Below are positions 33,949 to 43,075 of a DNA stretch of 64,000 nucleotides, one piece after another. The stretch covers positions 1 to 64,000 of the forward strand of contig JAQVAZ010000001.1 of NCBI GenBank assembly GCA_028690585.1, read 5' to 3'. This DNA comes from Candidatus Altimarinota bacterium. GTDB taxonomy: Bacteria; Patescibacteriota; Gracilibacteria; JAHISY01. Under the pieces are notes generated by a model. That model ran no database searches, was not told the origin of the DNA, and saw only the letters and a program-made list of their open reading frames with translations. The position numbers and the translations under genes are program-made. Positions within the stretch are counted from its first letter, which is position 1. Every line of letters starts with the position of its first letter.

Positions 33949-35385
33949 ATGGTCCAAAAACCAGTAGCCAAGGTGGTAAAAACACCAGTGGCTAAGAAGA
34001 AAAAAAAGCCGGCAATTAAGAAGAAAAAAAACGGTTTCAAAAAGTTTTGGAAGCTTGGTATAGAAGAATACAACACTCAAGATTTTGATGTTGGGCCAGA
34101 TGCAGAGCTCATCGTTAAAGAAGGAAACTTCCAATACAATATTTTTGATATTGTGAAGAAATACGGCACTTCCACTGAAATCATGTTTCCGACCGTGATT
34201 GAAAACCGCGTGAGAGATTTAATCGAAACTTTCAATGCGTATATCAAAGTGCTTGGTTACAAAGGAAAATTTTTCTATCACTACGCGATGAAGGTAAATC
34301 AAAACAAGGAGTTTGTTTTGCCAGCTGTCGCGGAAGGTGCGAATCTCGAAGTTTCCAGCGCAAATGAGCTTTACCTCGTGAAGCGCATGATTGAGAAAGA
34401 TAAATTCAATGCGAAGATTCGCGTGATTTGCAATGGTCCTAAAACGGAAAAATATATTAGTTTGATAGAAGAGCTGAAAAGTAAGGGTTTAATCGTGATT
34501 CCAATTATCGAAGATGAAACAGAATTAGAAAGATTAACTAAATTCAAGGGTGAAGTTGGTATCCGCGTGAATCTCGATATCAAAGTGCAATCACACTGGG
34601 ATAAGAAATTTAATCGCTACGGTTTCACAGAAGAAGAATTACTACGCATTGGTAAGATTAAAAATCTCTCGGTGTTGCATTATCACATCAGCAAGCAAAT
34701 CGAAAATGTGCAAGGAATTATTAAACCACTGAAACGCGCTTTGAGTCTCTATAACCAGTTGCGTGAAAAGAATCCAGGCTTGGATACTCTCGATATCGGT
34801 GGAGGCGCAGGAGTGCCTTTTGAGAAGAAAAAACATTTTTACACTGGTAAGAGTTTAATCGCGCAGATTGTGAAAACTGCGAAAAGAGAATGCGATAAGC
34901 TCGGAACGAAGCATCCAAATCTCATCGTGGAATGGGGTAGCTATGTAGCAGCGCCTGCGCAAATCACTATTTATAAGATTATTGCGGAGAAAACAGTTGG
35001 CAACAAGGGTAATATGAAGTGGTATGTGATCGATGGTAGCTTTATGAATGATTTGATTGATACTTGGGCGATTCATCAAAAGTGGCATGTGATTCCAGTG
35101 AATCATATGAATTCGCGCAAGCTGGAAAAAGTTTGGTTGGCGGGAGCTTCTTGTGATAGCGATGATAAATACACTGCTGGTGGCACTTACATCATGCTGC
35201 CACGCTTATCGGAAACGGATGAATTGTATATCGCGGTGATGGATACTGGTGCTTACCAAGATTCTCTCGCTTCGCATCACTGCCTACTCTCCTCCCCTGC
35301 GAAACTCATCGCACAAAACGGAGAAATCAAAATCGCCCGCCGCAGAGAATTACCAGAGGATGTGGGGAAATTATTCGGTTGGTAA
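33949..35385 (+). CDS. speA: Arginine decarboxylase (alanine-racemase fold, SpeA-like)
   Basis: 478 aa. PLP enzyme, arginine to agmatine. The first 30 residues are a Lys-rich tail (KKKKKPAIKKKK). PLP Lys in YAMKVNQNKEFV (the SpeA PIKVNQ motif), HYHISKQIENV, the phosphate-binding DIGGGAGVPF, and the active-site CDSDDKY are visible. It is shorter than E. coli SpeA (about 630-660), lacking part of its inserted domain. Convergent with agmatinase (speB, 3 bases between stops), consistent with arginine to agmatine to putrescine. Confidence 0.88.
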   Translation: MVQKPVAKVVKTPVAKKKKKPAIKKKKNGFKKFWKLGIEEYNTQDFDVGPDAELIVKEGNFQYNIFDIVKKYGTSTEIMFPTVIENRVRDLIETFNAYIKVLGYKGKFFYHYAMKVNQNKEFVLPAVAEGANLEVSSANELYLVKRMIEKDKFNAKIRVICNGPKTEKYISLIEELKSKGLIVIPIIEDETELERLTKFKGEVGIRVNLDIKVQSHWDKKFNRYGFTEEELLRIGKIKNLSVLHYHISKQIENVQGIIKPLKRALSLYNQLREKNPGLDTLDIGGGAGVPFEKKKHFYTGKSLIAQIVKTAKRECDKLGTKHPNLIVEWGSYVAAPAQITIYKIIAEKTVGNKGNMKWYVIDGSFMNDLIDTWAIHQKWHVIPVNHMNSRKLEKVWLAGASCDSDDKYTAGGTYIMLPRLSETDELYIAVMDTGAYQDSLASHHCLLSSPAKLIAQNGEIKIARRRELPEDVGKLFGW

Positions 35386-35388
35386 TCT

Positions 35389-36273
35389 CTACACAAAAAT
35401 ATAGCTGATGATTTTGTAAGCTAGTTTTGCTGCGAGGAAATCACAAGCTTCGAGATTTTTTTTCGGTGCAAGCTCCACGATATCAGCGCCGATGATTTTC
35501 TTTTTCTTGCTTACTGCGCGGAGGATTGCGAGAGTCTCGTGCCAAAATAATCCGCCTGGCTCAGGTGTGCCGGTAGCTGGCATGAGGCTGCTATCGAAAG
35601 CATCGAGATCGAAAGAAATATATACAGGGTGTTTCCCGAGTGCATGTACGATTTCCTTAGTTTTCCAGTCTTTTTTCTCATGCGCCCAGAAAATTTTCAA
35701 GCGATGTTTTTGGGTTGGAATAAATTTCGCTTCAGCTTCTGAGAGATTGCGAATCCCAACAGAAACAAGTTTTTTTACTTTTGGATTATCGAGGCAGCGC
35801 TGCATCGCAGCTGCGTGAGAAAATTTTTCACCGAGATAACCATCGCGCAGATCCGCATGCGCATCGAAATGGAGGATGGAAATTTCTCCGAACTTTTTTG
35901 TAATCGCATTTACCACTCCTGGAGTTAGTGAGTGCTCACCACCAAAAATTAATGGGAATTGATTTTGCTCCAATACCTCCCCTACTATTTTTTCCAACTG
36001 AGTAATCGCGGCGCTGAGTTTTTTTTCAATCGGAAATTTCTTCAGTGTAGTTAAGCGAAATTTGCGGAAAGGTTCTTCCCAAAGTTCTTCATCAAACAGC
36101 TCAACTTCATGCGAAGCGCTAATCATCGCTTCCGGCCCAGCTGCAGTGCCACCACCATAGCTTACGGATTTCTCCACACCAAAAGGAATAACCACCACTT
36201 TAGGCTTGGATTTGTCATCGGTAGGCTTCTCGGTGATTCCGAGGAAGCCTTTACTCGCAGGTAGAGTTTGCAT
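35389..36273 (-). CDS. speB: Agmatinase / ureohydrolase (SpeB)
   Basis: 294 aa. Binuclear manganese enzyme of the arginase family; here agmatine to putrescine + urea is the best fit. Ligands: FGGEHSLTPGV (His), HFDAHADLRDGY (Asp, His, Asp) and SFDLDAFDSSLMPATGTPEPGG (Asp x2). Arginase activity cannot be excluded from sequence alone, but the tail-to-tail arginine decarboxylase and the following deoxyhypusine-synthase-like gene favour agmatinase. 20 bases downstream of the DHS-like gene on the same strand. Confidence 0.88.
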   Translation of the reverse strand: MQTLPASKGFLGITEKPTDDKSKPKVVVIPFGVEKSVSYGGGTAAGPEAMISASHEVELFDEELWEEPFRKFRLTTLKKFPIEKKLSAAITQLEKIVGEVLEQNQFPLIFGGEHSLTPGVVNAITKKFGEISILHFDAHADLRDGYLGEKFSHAAAMQRCLDNPKVKKLVSVGIRNLSEAEAKFIPTQKHRLKIFWAHEKKDWKTKEIVHALGKHPVYISFDLDAFDSSLMPATGTPEPGGLFWHETLAILRAVSKKKKIIGADIVELAPKKNLEACDFLAAKLAYKIISYIFV

Positions 36274-36293
36274 CTAGTTGAATTATTATTTAT

Positions 36294-37403
36294 CTATAAT
36301 CCCAATAAAATCGCAGCAATCCAAGGGAATACCACAGTTACATCACTCTGGATGATTTGGAAATAACTCTTGGTGGAGAGTTTATCCCAGGTGATTTTTT
36401 CTTTGCCGCCAGCGCCAGAGTAAGAACCGTAAGACATCGGAGAGGAACCGATCTCGATGAAGCCAGCCCAATCCCTCACACCTTTATGGATTTGCAAATC
36501 ATGCTTGAGCGAAGGCACTACGCAGATCGGGAAATCCGCAGAGATACCGCCACCGAGCTGGAGGAAAGCAATCGGAGCATCTTTCGAATTTTCCATATAC
36601 CAATCGTAGAGTGAAGTGAAATAATCCAAACCACTCTTCATGATATTTTGATTCAGTACCACACTCTTATCTTTGCGATATTTACCGCTGTAAGTGTAGC
36701 TAGCGAAAATATTTCCCATTGTAGAATCTTCGAAGCCTGGAATCACAATCGGAATATTTTTCTGGTAAGCCGCGTAAGCCCAGCAATCTTCTGGATTCGC
36801 CGCTGGATCTGGCTTGATTAGTTTCTCCGCAAAAAGTCGGCGGAAGTATTCGTGTGGGAAATAGCGCTCCCCCTTTTTTTCAGCCTCTTTCCACATCTTC
36901 AGGAGGTGTGGTTCCATGATTCTCACACTCTCATCTTCTGGCAAAAAAGTATCAGTGATGCGGCGCAGCCCTGCATCGCGCAACTCTGCTTCTTGCTCAG
37001 GAGTGAGCTCTGTATAGCGAGGAATGTAAGCGTAATGAGAATGTGCTACATAGCGATAATAAGATTCTTCGTGATTTGCGCCTGTTGCGGAGATGAGGTG
37101 CACTTTTCCCTGCCGAATCAAATCAGCCAACATCACTCCCACCTGAAAAGAGCTTAATGCGCCAGCGAGAGTTATCACCAACTTTCCACCGTTATTTAGA
37201 TGCTGCTTCAACCACAACGCTGCTTGTAATGTCGCGCCTCCGTTGCAGTGATTCAAAGTATTCTCGGCAAAAGCGGAAACAGGATACTTACTCTTTTTAA
37301 TATTGGTGCTTAGCGCTCCTTTCTGAGTTTTGCCTGCGCCACTTTCTAAGATGATGTGTTTGCGCAACCCAGCAGATAATTTACTGATTTTTGACTTTGA
37401 CAT
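36294..37403 (-). CDS. Deoxyhypusine synthase-like enzyme
   Basis: 369 aa. NAD-dependent aminobutyl-transferase family. Seen: LVITLAGALSSFQVGVMLADLI, SATGANHEESYY, IVIPGFEDSTMGN, LQLGGGISADFPI and EKITWDKLS. The WDKL Lys aligns with the catalytic Lys of eukaryotic DHS (SWGKI), so the aminobutyl-imine chemistry could be kept. Bacteria lack eIF5A, the DHS substrate; bacterial relatives are thought to make homospermidine or other polyamines from putrescine. It lies with agmatinase, which would supply putrescine. Confidence 0.9.
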   Translation of the reverse strand: MSKSKISKLSAGLRKHIILESGAGKTQKGALSTNIKKSKYPVSAFAENTLNHCNGGATLQAALWLKQHLNNGGKLVITLAGALSSFQVGVMLADLIRQGKVHLISATGANHEESYYRYVAHSHYAYIPRYTELTPEQEAELRDAGLRRITDTFLPEDESVRIMEPHLLKMWKEAEKKGERYFPHEYFRRLFAEKLIKPDPAANPEDCWAYAAYQKNIPIVIPGFEDSTMGNIFASYTYSGKYRKDKSVVLNQNIMKSGLDYFTSLYDWYMENSKDAPIAFLQLGGGISADFPICVVPSLKHDLQIHKGVRDWAGFIEIGSSPMSYGSYSGAGGKEKITWDKLSTKSYFQIIQSDVTVVFPWIAAILLGL

Positions 37404-37490
37404 AGCGTTGGAAATTTATGGAATTTGCTAACGAATTTTATACCAAATCAAACCCAGCGGATAGTAATTTTCCTGATTGATTAGATTCGC

Positions 37491-38768
37491 TTACAGCAAA
37501 ATTATCGCAGCTAAACCACCTGCGATGATGATACCAAAAGCCACCACTGCTTTGCGGAAAAAATCCCTACTGCCAAATAATCGGATAATCGCGAGTTTCA
37601 CAAAAGTATTTACAATCACCGCAAGTGTGATTCCTTTAGTAGCTACCTCCGCGGTTATTTCTGAGTTATGCGCTAGGCGTGAAAGCGAGATGGTGATTGC
37701 ATCTACATCAGCGAGGCCTGAAAAAGCAGAAGCGATATAGATACCAGATTTACCGAGGTAGAGATTCGCGAGGTAAGTAACTACCAAGATGAAAACATAG
37801 AAAGCTCCGAATTTCATTGCAGGGATAAGCTTAAACGGGCTGCTAAGTTTCAAATCTTTAGCTTTTTGATTGTGAGCTTTTTCATTTCCAGCTTTCCACA
37901 GCCACAGCATTACTCCCCCACTTACCACTAGCAAGGCACTTAAAGAGATGAATAATTTACTGAGAAGTAACTCGCGATTCAACACAAAAACTTCCAAACC
38001 AACTCGCGCAAACATCATCGTAGAAGCAATTACCACGGCAAAAGTAAAAGCGTTACTCAGCTTCGCATTACTCTTGCTTTGCTCAGCCATACTATTTGTC
38101 ACCGCAGTAGAGGAAGCCAATCCACCAACTAAACCAGTTAAGCCCAAACCTTTTCTGCTGCCCAAAGCTTTCGTGAGAATATAGCCAACGAAACCAATCG
38201 CGGAGATGAAAACCACAATCAACCAAATTTTGTAAGGATTAAAAAATCCCCACGGATCAACTATTCGATTTGGCAGGAGTGGTAAAACTACAAAAGCGAT
38301 GATTACGAATTTCACCGTATCAAAAAATTCTTCTGGCTTCATCTTCTCTATAAATCCACGCAGCGTATTTTTCATAGAAAGAATCATTACTACTGCAACT
38401 CCGAGAATCGTAGCGAGAAGTGAAGAAACGGAAGCGATTGCTCCAATGAAAAAAGTGAGAAAAGCTGCCAACTCTGAGGTAATTCCAAAAAGCCTCAACA
38501 TAGAAGATTCCTGTTTGTAAGAAATCAGTGTGAGGCTGCTGGTAACAATCATTGTTGCTACAAAAATCCATTCTCCCCAAACACTCGCGCTATAAGCTGC
38601 TACGAATCCTAGCAAGCTTATCAGTGTGTAGCTACGTAATCCTGAAAAATCCGAAATCAAACCATTCTTCATGCCACGCAACTTCACCATTTCTCTCTCG
38701 ATACCAATCAATAAACCTAGCGCTAGCGCTACTCCCAAGCTGATGAGTAAATCGTAGGTTGGTGTCAT
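37491..38768 (-). CDS. MgtC/SapB-DUF4010 family membrane protein
   Basis: 425 aa with about a dozen hydrophobic helices. N-terminus ALALGLLIGIEREMVK is the MgtC signature (G-L-x-x-G-x-E-R); the C-terminal two-thirds matches the DUF4010 architecture (GLGLTGLVGGLASSTAVTNSM and YIASAFSGLADVDAITISLS). Function is unknown; proposed roles include Mg2+ homeostasis or transport. Stands alone between the DHS-like gene and the repeat-rich gap 38769-38989. Confidence 0.85.
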   Translation of the reverse strand: MTPTYDLLISLGVALALGLLIGIEREMVKLRGMKNGLISDFSGLRSYTLISLLGFVAAYSASVWGEWIFVATMIVTSSLTLISYKQESSMLRLFGITSELAAFLTFFIGAIASVSSLLATILGVAVVMILSMKNTLRGFIEKMKPEEFFDTVKFVIIAFVVLPLLPNRIVDPWGFFNPYKIWLIVVFISAIGFVGYILTKALGSRKGLGLTGLVGGLASSTAVTNSMAEQSKSNAKLSNAFTFAVVIASTMMFARVGLEVFVLNRELLLSKLFISLSALLVVSGGVMLWLWKAGNEKAHNQKAKDLKLSSPFKLIPAMKFGAFYVFILVVTYLANLYLGKSGIYIASAFSGLADVDAITISLSRLAHNSEITAEVATKGITLAVIVNTFVKLAIIRLFGSRDFFRKAVVAFGIIIAGGLAAIILL

Positions 38769-38855
38769 TTGAGTTTTTGAATTTGGAGAAATTTTACAGT
38801 AAAAAATCGCTATTGGCGAAATTAAAAGATATAAAAAATTAGGGTTTTAAACAGA

Positions 38856-38884
38856 GTAGAGACACCCCGACGGGGTGTCTCTAC
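38856..38884. repeat. Palindrome copy A3
   Basis: GTAGAGACACCCC (38856-38868) pairs over 13 bases with GGGGTGTCTCTAC (38872-38884), loop GAC. Relative to copies A1/A2 one G-C pair is A-T on both arms, a compensated change. Confidence 0.7.
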
Positions 38885-38943
38885 ATACTCAAATAAGATA
38901 TTTTTTTTAATTCGTTTCATTTAATCAAAAAATTTAAAAGCAA

Positions 38944-38968
38944 AAACGCCCCAGCGGGGCGTTTCTAC
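38944..38968. repeat. Palindrome copy A4
   Basis: AAACGCCCC (38944-38952) pairs with GGGGCGTTT (38956-38964), loop AGC, then CTAC. Here another stem pair has changed on both arms. Sits 25 bases past the end of aspD and may terminate it. Confidence 0.65.
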
Positions 38969-38989
38969 ATTTATAAAAATATTTATTTC

Positions 38990-40516
38990 CTAGCTTTGTA
39001 AATACTCGCGGATAATCTTCGCAGCTTCTGCTACTTGAGAGTTGGTGAGATTTGGCAAACTGCCTCTCACATAATTTCTCCTATCCGCTGCTTCTCTATC
39101 CTCCACTGAGAAGAAAAGATTCGCGGGAATCAATACTACGCCCCTCTCTGCAAGATCCAAAAGTTTTCTTTCAGCTGGGATTTTTTTCTTCGCATCAGTT
39201 GAGATTGCATTCATATCAAACTGTGAGTAGTAGAAATTTCCTCCCCACTTCAAACCTAGGCCTGCATACCAAGTCTCCATATTCTGCTTTAGCAAATCTA
39301 CATATTTCGCTCTTTCCTTCTCTCCGAGGATGATGTGGCAGAGTGAAAGAATCTGGCCTGGGCCTGGCACGAAAGTAGTGTGTTGGAATTCTCCGAAGGC
39401 GCTGCCTGGGCCTTTGGCTATATAAAGATAATGCTTGATGTCTTCTGCGCTAGCTGGAATAAATCCCTTCAGCATTTTTGTGAGGTAAGTATTCGCTTCA
39501 TCCACCACGATGAATTCTCCGAAGCGGCAACCAGTCGCCCTTTCGATTTTACTTCTTGCATCGATACGAATTGTGCGATTGCGCGCGAAATTCAAAATGG
39601 ATTTCTTGCCTGGATGGAAAGAATGGTAAACCTCATCACTCAGAATCATCGCATCGACTTTTTCTGCGTAAGCAGCGAGAAGTTTCAAGCTTGCTTCATT
39701 CTTAGTGAAACCAGTTGGATTATCTGGATCAACTAACACAATCAATTTTGGTTTCGCATCACCGAGTTTCTCAAATGTATCTTCATCAAATTGCCCATTC
39801 TCTGGATTCACAGAAACCGTGAGGATATTCAATCCGCGTGATTTCAAGATATTCATGTATGGGAAATACACGGGAGATGTAATCAATACTGAATCACCTT
39901 TCACCAACCACTTGCTTCCCTCTTCGCCAAACGCTTTGAAGAAAGTGCCGATTGCATCACTCGCACCATGAGTCAAAACCAAATCAGAATACTTCACAGA
40001 AGTGAGTAAGTTTTGGCTGTGGTAATCCGCAACCACAACGCGCGAAATTAATTCTCCGTAAGGATCGTGGTAGCAACCACCACTTACTGTGGCGTATTTA
40101 AACAAGTGGAATAAAACATCGAAGTGATTCCATTCCAATTCTTGGCGATGCGCTGCCTCTATCACACCTGCGCAAAACTCAGTGAAATCCTTCATCAGCT
40201 CATTCGCAACTTCTGGTTTATAGGTTTCGTTTGCAAACGCATCTATTTGTCTCAGCAGCTCCGCTTCTTCTCCCACTACTCTATCTTTGAAATGTGTATC
40301 GAAATTATTGAAATGTGTATCGAGTGCAACAAGGAAACTATAAAACTTCCGACTGCGAGAATTCGGCGCGAAACCGTAGCCTGGATCTCCACGCGATAAA
40401 TCCAAAACCTTATCCACTCCTACTTTTTCCTGCGCGACTTTTGCCAATACGCGGAAGATTAGGAAAGGATTATCTACTTTGAGATCGAATCCGTATTCAT
40501 TTTGGGTGAGAGCCAT
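38990..40516 (-). CDS. Aspartate 4-decarboxylase/aminotransferase-like PLP enzyme (AspD family)
   Basis: 508 aa, fold-type I PLP enzyme. VLTHGASDAIGTFFKAF (phosphate/cofactor loop), DPDNPTGFTKNEASLK, AMILSDEVYHSF and the PLP Lys in ARSKIERATGCRFGEF are present. Length and the long N-terminal extension match bifunctional aspartate aminotransferase/L-aspartate beta-decarboxylase, which makes alanine + CO2, more than ordinary 390-aa aminotransferases; substrate is not proven. With gdhA nearby, glutamate, aspartate and alanine may be interconverted here. Confidence 0.75.
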   Translation of the reverse strand: MALTQNEYGFDLKVDNPFLIFRVLAKVAQEKVGVDKVLDLSRGDPGYGFAPNSRSRKFYSFLVALDTHFNNFDTHFKDRVVGEEAELLRQIDAFANETYKPEVANELMKDFTEFCAGVIEAAHRQELEWNHFDVLFHLFKYATVSGGCYHDPYGELISRVVVADYHSQNLLTSVKYSDLVLTHGASDAIGTFFKAFGEEGSKWLVKGDSVLITSPVYFPYMNILKSRGLNILTVSVNPENGQFDEDTFEKLGDAKPKLIVLVDPDNPTGFTKNEASLKLLAAYAEKVDAMILSDEVYHSFHPGKKSILNFARNRTIRIDARSKIERATGCRFGEFIVVDEANTYLTKMLKGFIPASAEDIKHYLYIAKGPGSAFGEFQHTTFVPGPGQILSLCHIILGEKERAKYVDLLKQNMETWYAGLGLKWGGNFYYSQFDMNAISTDAKKKIPAERKLLDLAERGVVLIPANLFFSVEDREAADRRNYVRGSLPNLTNSQVAEAAKIIREYLQS

Positions 40517-40600
40517 GAGGAAGGATTAAGGAAACAGGATTAAGAATTAAGATGGAATAAGGGATATAGAATAAAAAATAAAGAATAATGGAATTTACGA
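40513..40600. repeat. AT-rich GGAATAAAG-type repeat tract
   Basis: Imperfect tandem units of GGATTAAGAATTAAG and GGAATAAAGAATA upstream of the AspD-family gene (minus strand). Same family as 25834-25865. No gene in 40517-40685. Confidence 0.45.
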
Positions 40601-40685
40601 TTTAATATTTAGGATTTCAGCTTAATTAAAAAGCTTCTAGAGGTTAATTCTTCAGCGCTGGTTTGTAAAGATAAAGATTCTGATT

Positions 40686-41324
40686 TTATTCATCTTTGCT
40701 TTTATCTCTCCACGCTTCCTTATATTCCGCTTTTTGCGCAGCAGACATTTGAGAGCTTGGCATAAATAATTCTTTGCTTTCTATGTGTTTTCCATCTGGG
40801 CTTAAGCGGATTATCCATTCGCTGCCTTTTCTGGCTTTATCCTTTGGGGAATATTGAATGTGTGTTTGAGGATGTAATAAATCAAACATCTTAGCTGATA
40901 TAGGGGTTCGTTCTTTCTCTCTAGCTAACTTAGGTTGGACTTCCGCGATTATATTTTCTTTTGGAACTAGAGGTGGATTAGTTTGTTTTTTTATTTTATT
41001 AGGTTTTTCAGCTGGTTTAGATTTGGCTGGAGGCTGAATACTAATCGGTTGAGTTATTCCAAACGCTTCTCCTAATCCCAATCTAAATACAACCATGAAA
41101 GCAATTCTTTCGTAAAAATAATCCCCTTTTCCTTCAAAAATCATTTTGAAGTAGTTTCTCAAATCTTCTCTGCCAGAAATCTCTAACTCTATAATTAGCG
41201 CCTGAGAATCGAATGCGTTTTCGAGCGAATCCCTAATAGATTGTTTTTCTTTAGGATTAAGCACTCCATCAGCTTTAGCTACTTTCCATACTTCTTCGAG
41301 AAATTTTTCTACAGTTACTGACAC
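40686..41324 (-). CDS. 212-aa protein with TerB-like helical N-terminus
   Basis: GTG start at 41324 (MSVTVEKFLEEVWKVAKADG). Residues 1-95 are helical with ADGVLNPKEKQSIRDSLENA, reminiscent of TerB/DjlA-type domains (weak). Pro/Lys-rich middle (PPAKSKPAEKPNKIKKQTNP), then a C-terminal part with SEWIIRLSPDGKHIESKELF. No membrane segment. Divergent from the glycosyltransferase at 41391. Confidence 0.6.
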   Translation of the reverse strand: MSVTVEKFLEEVWKVAKADGVLNPKEKQSIRDSLENAFDSQALIIELEISGREDLRNYFKMIFEGKGDYFYERIAFMVVFRLGLGEAFGITQPISIQPPAKSKPAEKPNKIKKQTNPPLVPKENIIAEVQPKLAREKERTPISAKMFDLLHPQTHIQYSPKDKARKGSEWIIRLSPDGKHIESKELFMPSSQMSAAQKAEYKEAWRDKSKDE

Positions 41325-41390
41325 AAAACAAAATTAAGTTAGCAAGTTTAGCTTAGTTACTTATTCCAGCAAACTGCTAGAATCCCCAGC

Positions 41391-42557
41391 GTGAATATTG
41401 GAATTGATTTGCGCGCTTTGGCTGGAAACAAAACTTCTGGAGTGAAGGTGTATCTTCGTAGTATTCTCGAGGAGTTATTTGCTTGGGATAAAAAAAATAC
41501 TTATCTTCTCTGGTGGAATAGCGCTACGGAAGATTGCCCGATTGAGATTCCACGCAGCCCACGCTTCAAGCTAATCCACACTCGCTACTCTAATCGCTAT
41601 CTCAATCTGCGGTTACAGTTGCAGCAGCAACCTTTTCTCGACGAGTTACTTTTAAAAGAGGCGCAGCGTGAAAATCAGAAATTAGATATTTTTTGGTTAC
41701 CAGACTTGCGGCCAGTAGCAGTTTCCGATAATTGCAAACTGGTTGTGACGATTCACGATTTATCTCCTACGCTTTATCCAGAATTTTTCTCACTCAAAAC
41801 TCGTGTGTGGTTGCAGTTTCTCAATCCTCCAAAACTTGCTGCGCAGGCGGATAGAATTATTTCAGTTTCGGATTCCACCACACAGGATTTACGCAGAGTG
41901 TGGAAGCTGCCAGCCTCTCGCGTCTCTACTACTCCGCTGGGAGTTTCTCCATTTATCAAACCAGTGAGAAGCAAAGAAACTCTCAAAAAGATTCGGCGCA
42001 AACATCAGCTGCCAGAAAAATTTGTGCTTTCACTCTCTACATTAGAGCCGCGCAAAAATTTACCGACACTGATTCGCGCTTTTGCGAAACTCAAAGAAGA
42101 AACGAATTTTCCACATGAATTAGTTTTGGCTGGGAATTTCGATCAGAAGATTTTTGCTGATCCGAAGTTGAAAAAATTTCGTGAAGTAAAGTGGTTGCAC
42201 TTCCCCGGCGAAATCGCTGAGAATAATAAAGCTGCGTTGATTTCCGCTGCGGAGATTTTTTGTTTCCCGAGCGTATATGAAGGTTTCGGTTTGCCCGCGT
42301 TAGAAGCGCTGGCTTGTGGCACTCCCCTCCTCGCTTCTAATATTCCCGTATTGCATGAAATTTGTGGCGAAGCTGCGCGTTTCATCCAATCAAATAACAG
42401 TGATGCCTGGAAACTTGCTTTGGAAAAATTACTTCCCGATAAAGCTTCTCAAGAATTTTTGCGGAAGAAAGGATTAATCCAAGCGCAGAAATTTACTTGG
42501 CAAAATACTGCGAAAGCCACACTGGCAGCTTTCGCAGCAGCGAAACTTGGTAACTAA
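41391..42557 (+). CDS. Family 4-type glycosyltransferase (GT-B)
   Basis: 388 aa, GTG start preceded at 7 bases by TGCTAGAAT (41375-41383). N-terminal MNIGIDLRALAGNKTSGVKV is the acceptor-binding Rossmann domain; C-terminal GT4 signatures VLSLSTLEPRKNLPTLIRAF and PSVYEGFGLPALEALACGTP (E-x7-E motif). Probably adds sugars to lipid-linked or surface glycans. A second gene of the same family lies at 57925-59064. Confidence 0.9.
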   Translation: MNIGIDLRALAGNKTSGVKVYLRSILEELFAWDKKNTYLLWWNSATEDCPIEIPRSPRFKLIHTRYSNRYLNLRLQLQQQPFLDELLLKEAQRENQKLDIFWLPDLRPVAVSDNCKLVVTIHDLSPTLYPEFFSLKTRVWLQFLNPPKLAAQADRIISVSDSTTQDLRRVWKLPASRVSTTPLGVSPFIKPVRSKETLKKIRRKHQLPEKFVLSLSTLEPRKNLPTLIRAFAKLKEETNFPHELVLAGNFDQKIFADPKLKKFREVKWLHFPGEIAENNKAALISAAEIFCFPSVYEGFGLPALEALACGTPLLASNIPVLHEICGEAARFIQSNNSDAWKLALEKLLPDKASQEFLRKKGLIQAQKFTWQNTAKATLAAFAAAKLGN

Positions 42558-42808
42558 TCGCGAGTTTGCAATTCTACTGTTATTGGCAAATCTTCGATAG
42601 ATTTTTCTTCCACGACTTTGAGATTGGAATCGATATTCATTTCTGAATAAAAATCTTTGGATTGGAGTTTCGCTTCTACTGACTGAGATGCGCTAGGTGG
42701 TATAAAAATTGATATTAAAATTAAGACAAAGCAAACAGCTGCGAGGTGTATCTTGAAGTGGTCTGGGTGGCTTGAAGAGTTTTGGTTTCGGATTTTTTGA
42801 GAAAGCAT
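42554..42808 (-). CDS. 84-aa signal-anchor protein of unknown function
   Basis: MLSQKIRNQNSSSHPDHFKI, then a hydrophobic helix (about 22-40, LAAVCFVLILISIFIPPSAS) and an acidic extracytoplasmic tail. Convergent with the glycosyltransferase, overlapping by 4 bases. No homology recognised. Confidence 0.5.
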   Translation of the reverse strand: MLSQKIRNQNSSSHPDHFKIHLAAVCFVLILISIFIPPSASQSVEAKLQSKDFYSEMNIDSNLKVVEEKSIEDLPITVELQTRD

Positions 42809-42930
42809 GTTTGTTTTGGGTTAAATTTTGATGAAATTTTGTTTTTTTGGACGCGCGAGATTCTAATGTAAGAAAGCATCGTTGTCAATAGCTAGAGTTT
42901 CATTCTCTGAAAAACATCTATTCCTTGTAT

Positions 42931-42960
42931 TTGTAGTGTTTTCCTTGTTTAGGCTAAAAT
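42931..42960 (+). promoter_or_regulatory. Promoter candidate of the ribosomal operon (rpsJ)
   Basis: TTGTAG (42931-42936) and TAAAAT (42955-42960) separated by 18 bases; the -10 belongs to the same GGCTAAAAT type seen before tRNA-Arg and dxr. It implies a leader of about 110 bases before rpsJ. Confidence 0.5.
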
Positions 42961-43075
42961 TTTTGCTTTTCAAAATAATTTAAATAAATTGCAATTCGTA
43001 ACTCCTGATTTTTCTTCGCATTGAATTTGCTTTATTTAAAAGCTTTGGTAAACTTCCTCGGCTTAATTTTTCCTT

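Noticed and set aside
36294-37403. True deoxyhypusine synthase acting on eIF5A
   Set aside because: Surrounding genes are bacterial and bacteria have no eIF5A; a polyamine-synthesis role fits the context better.
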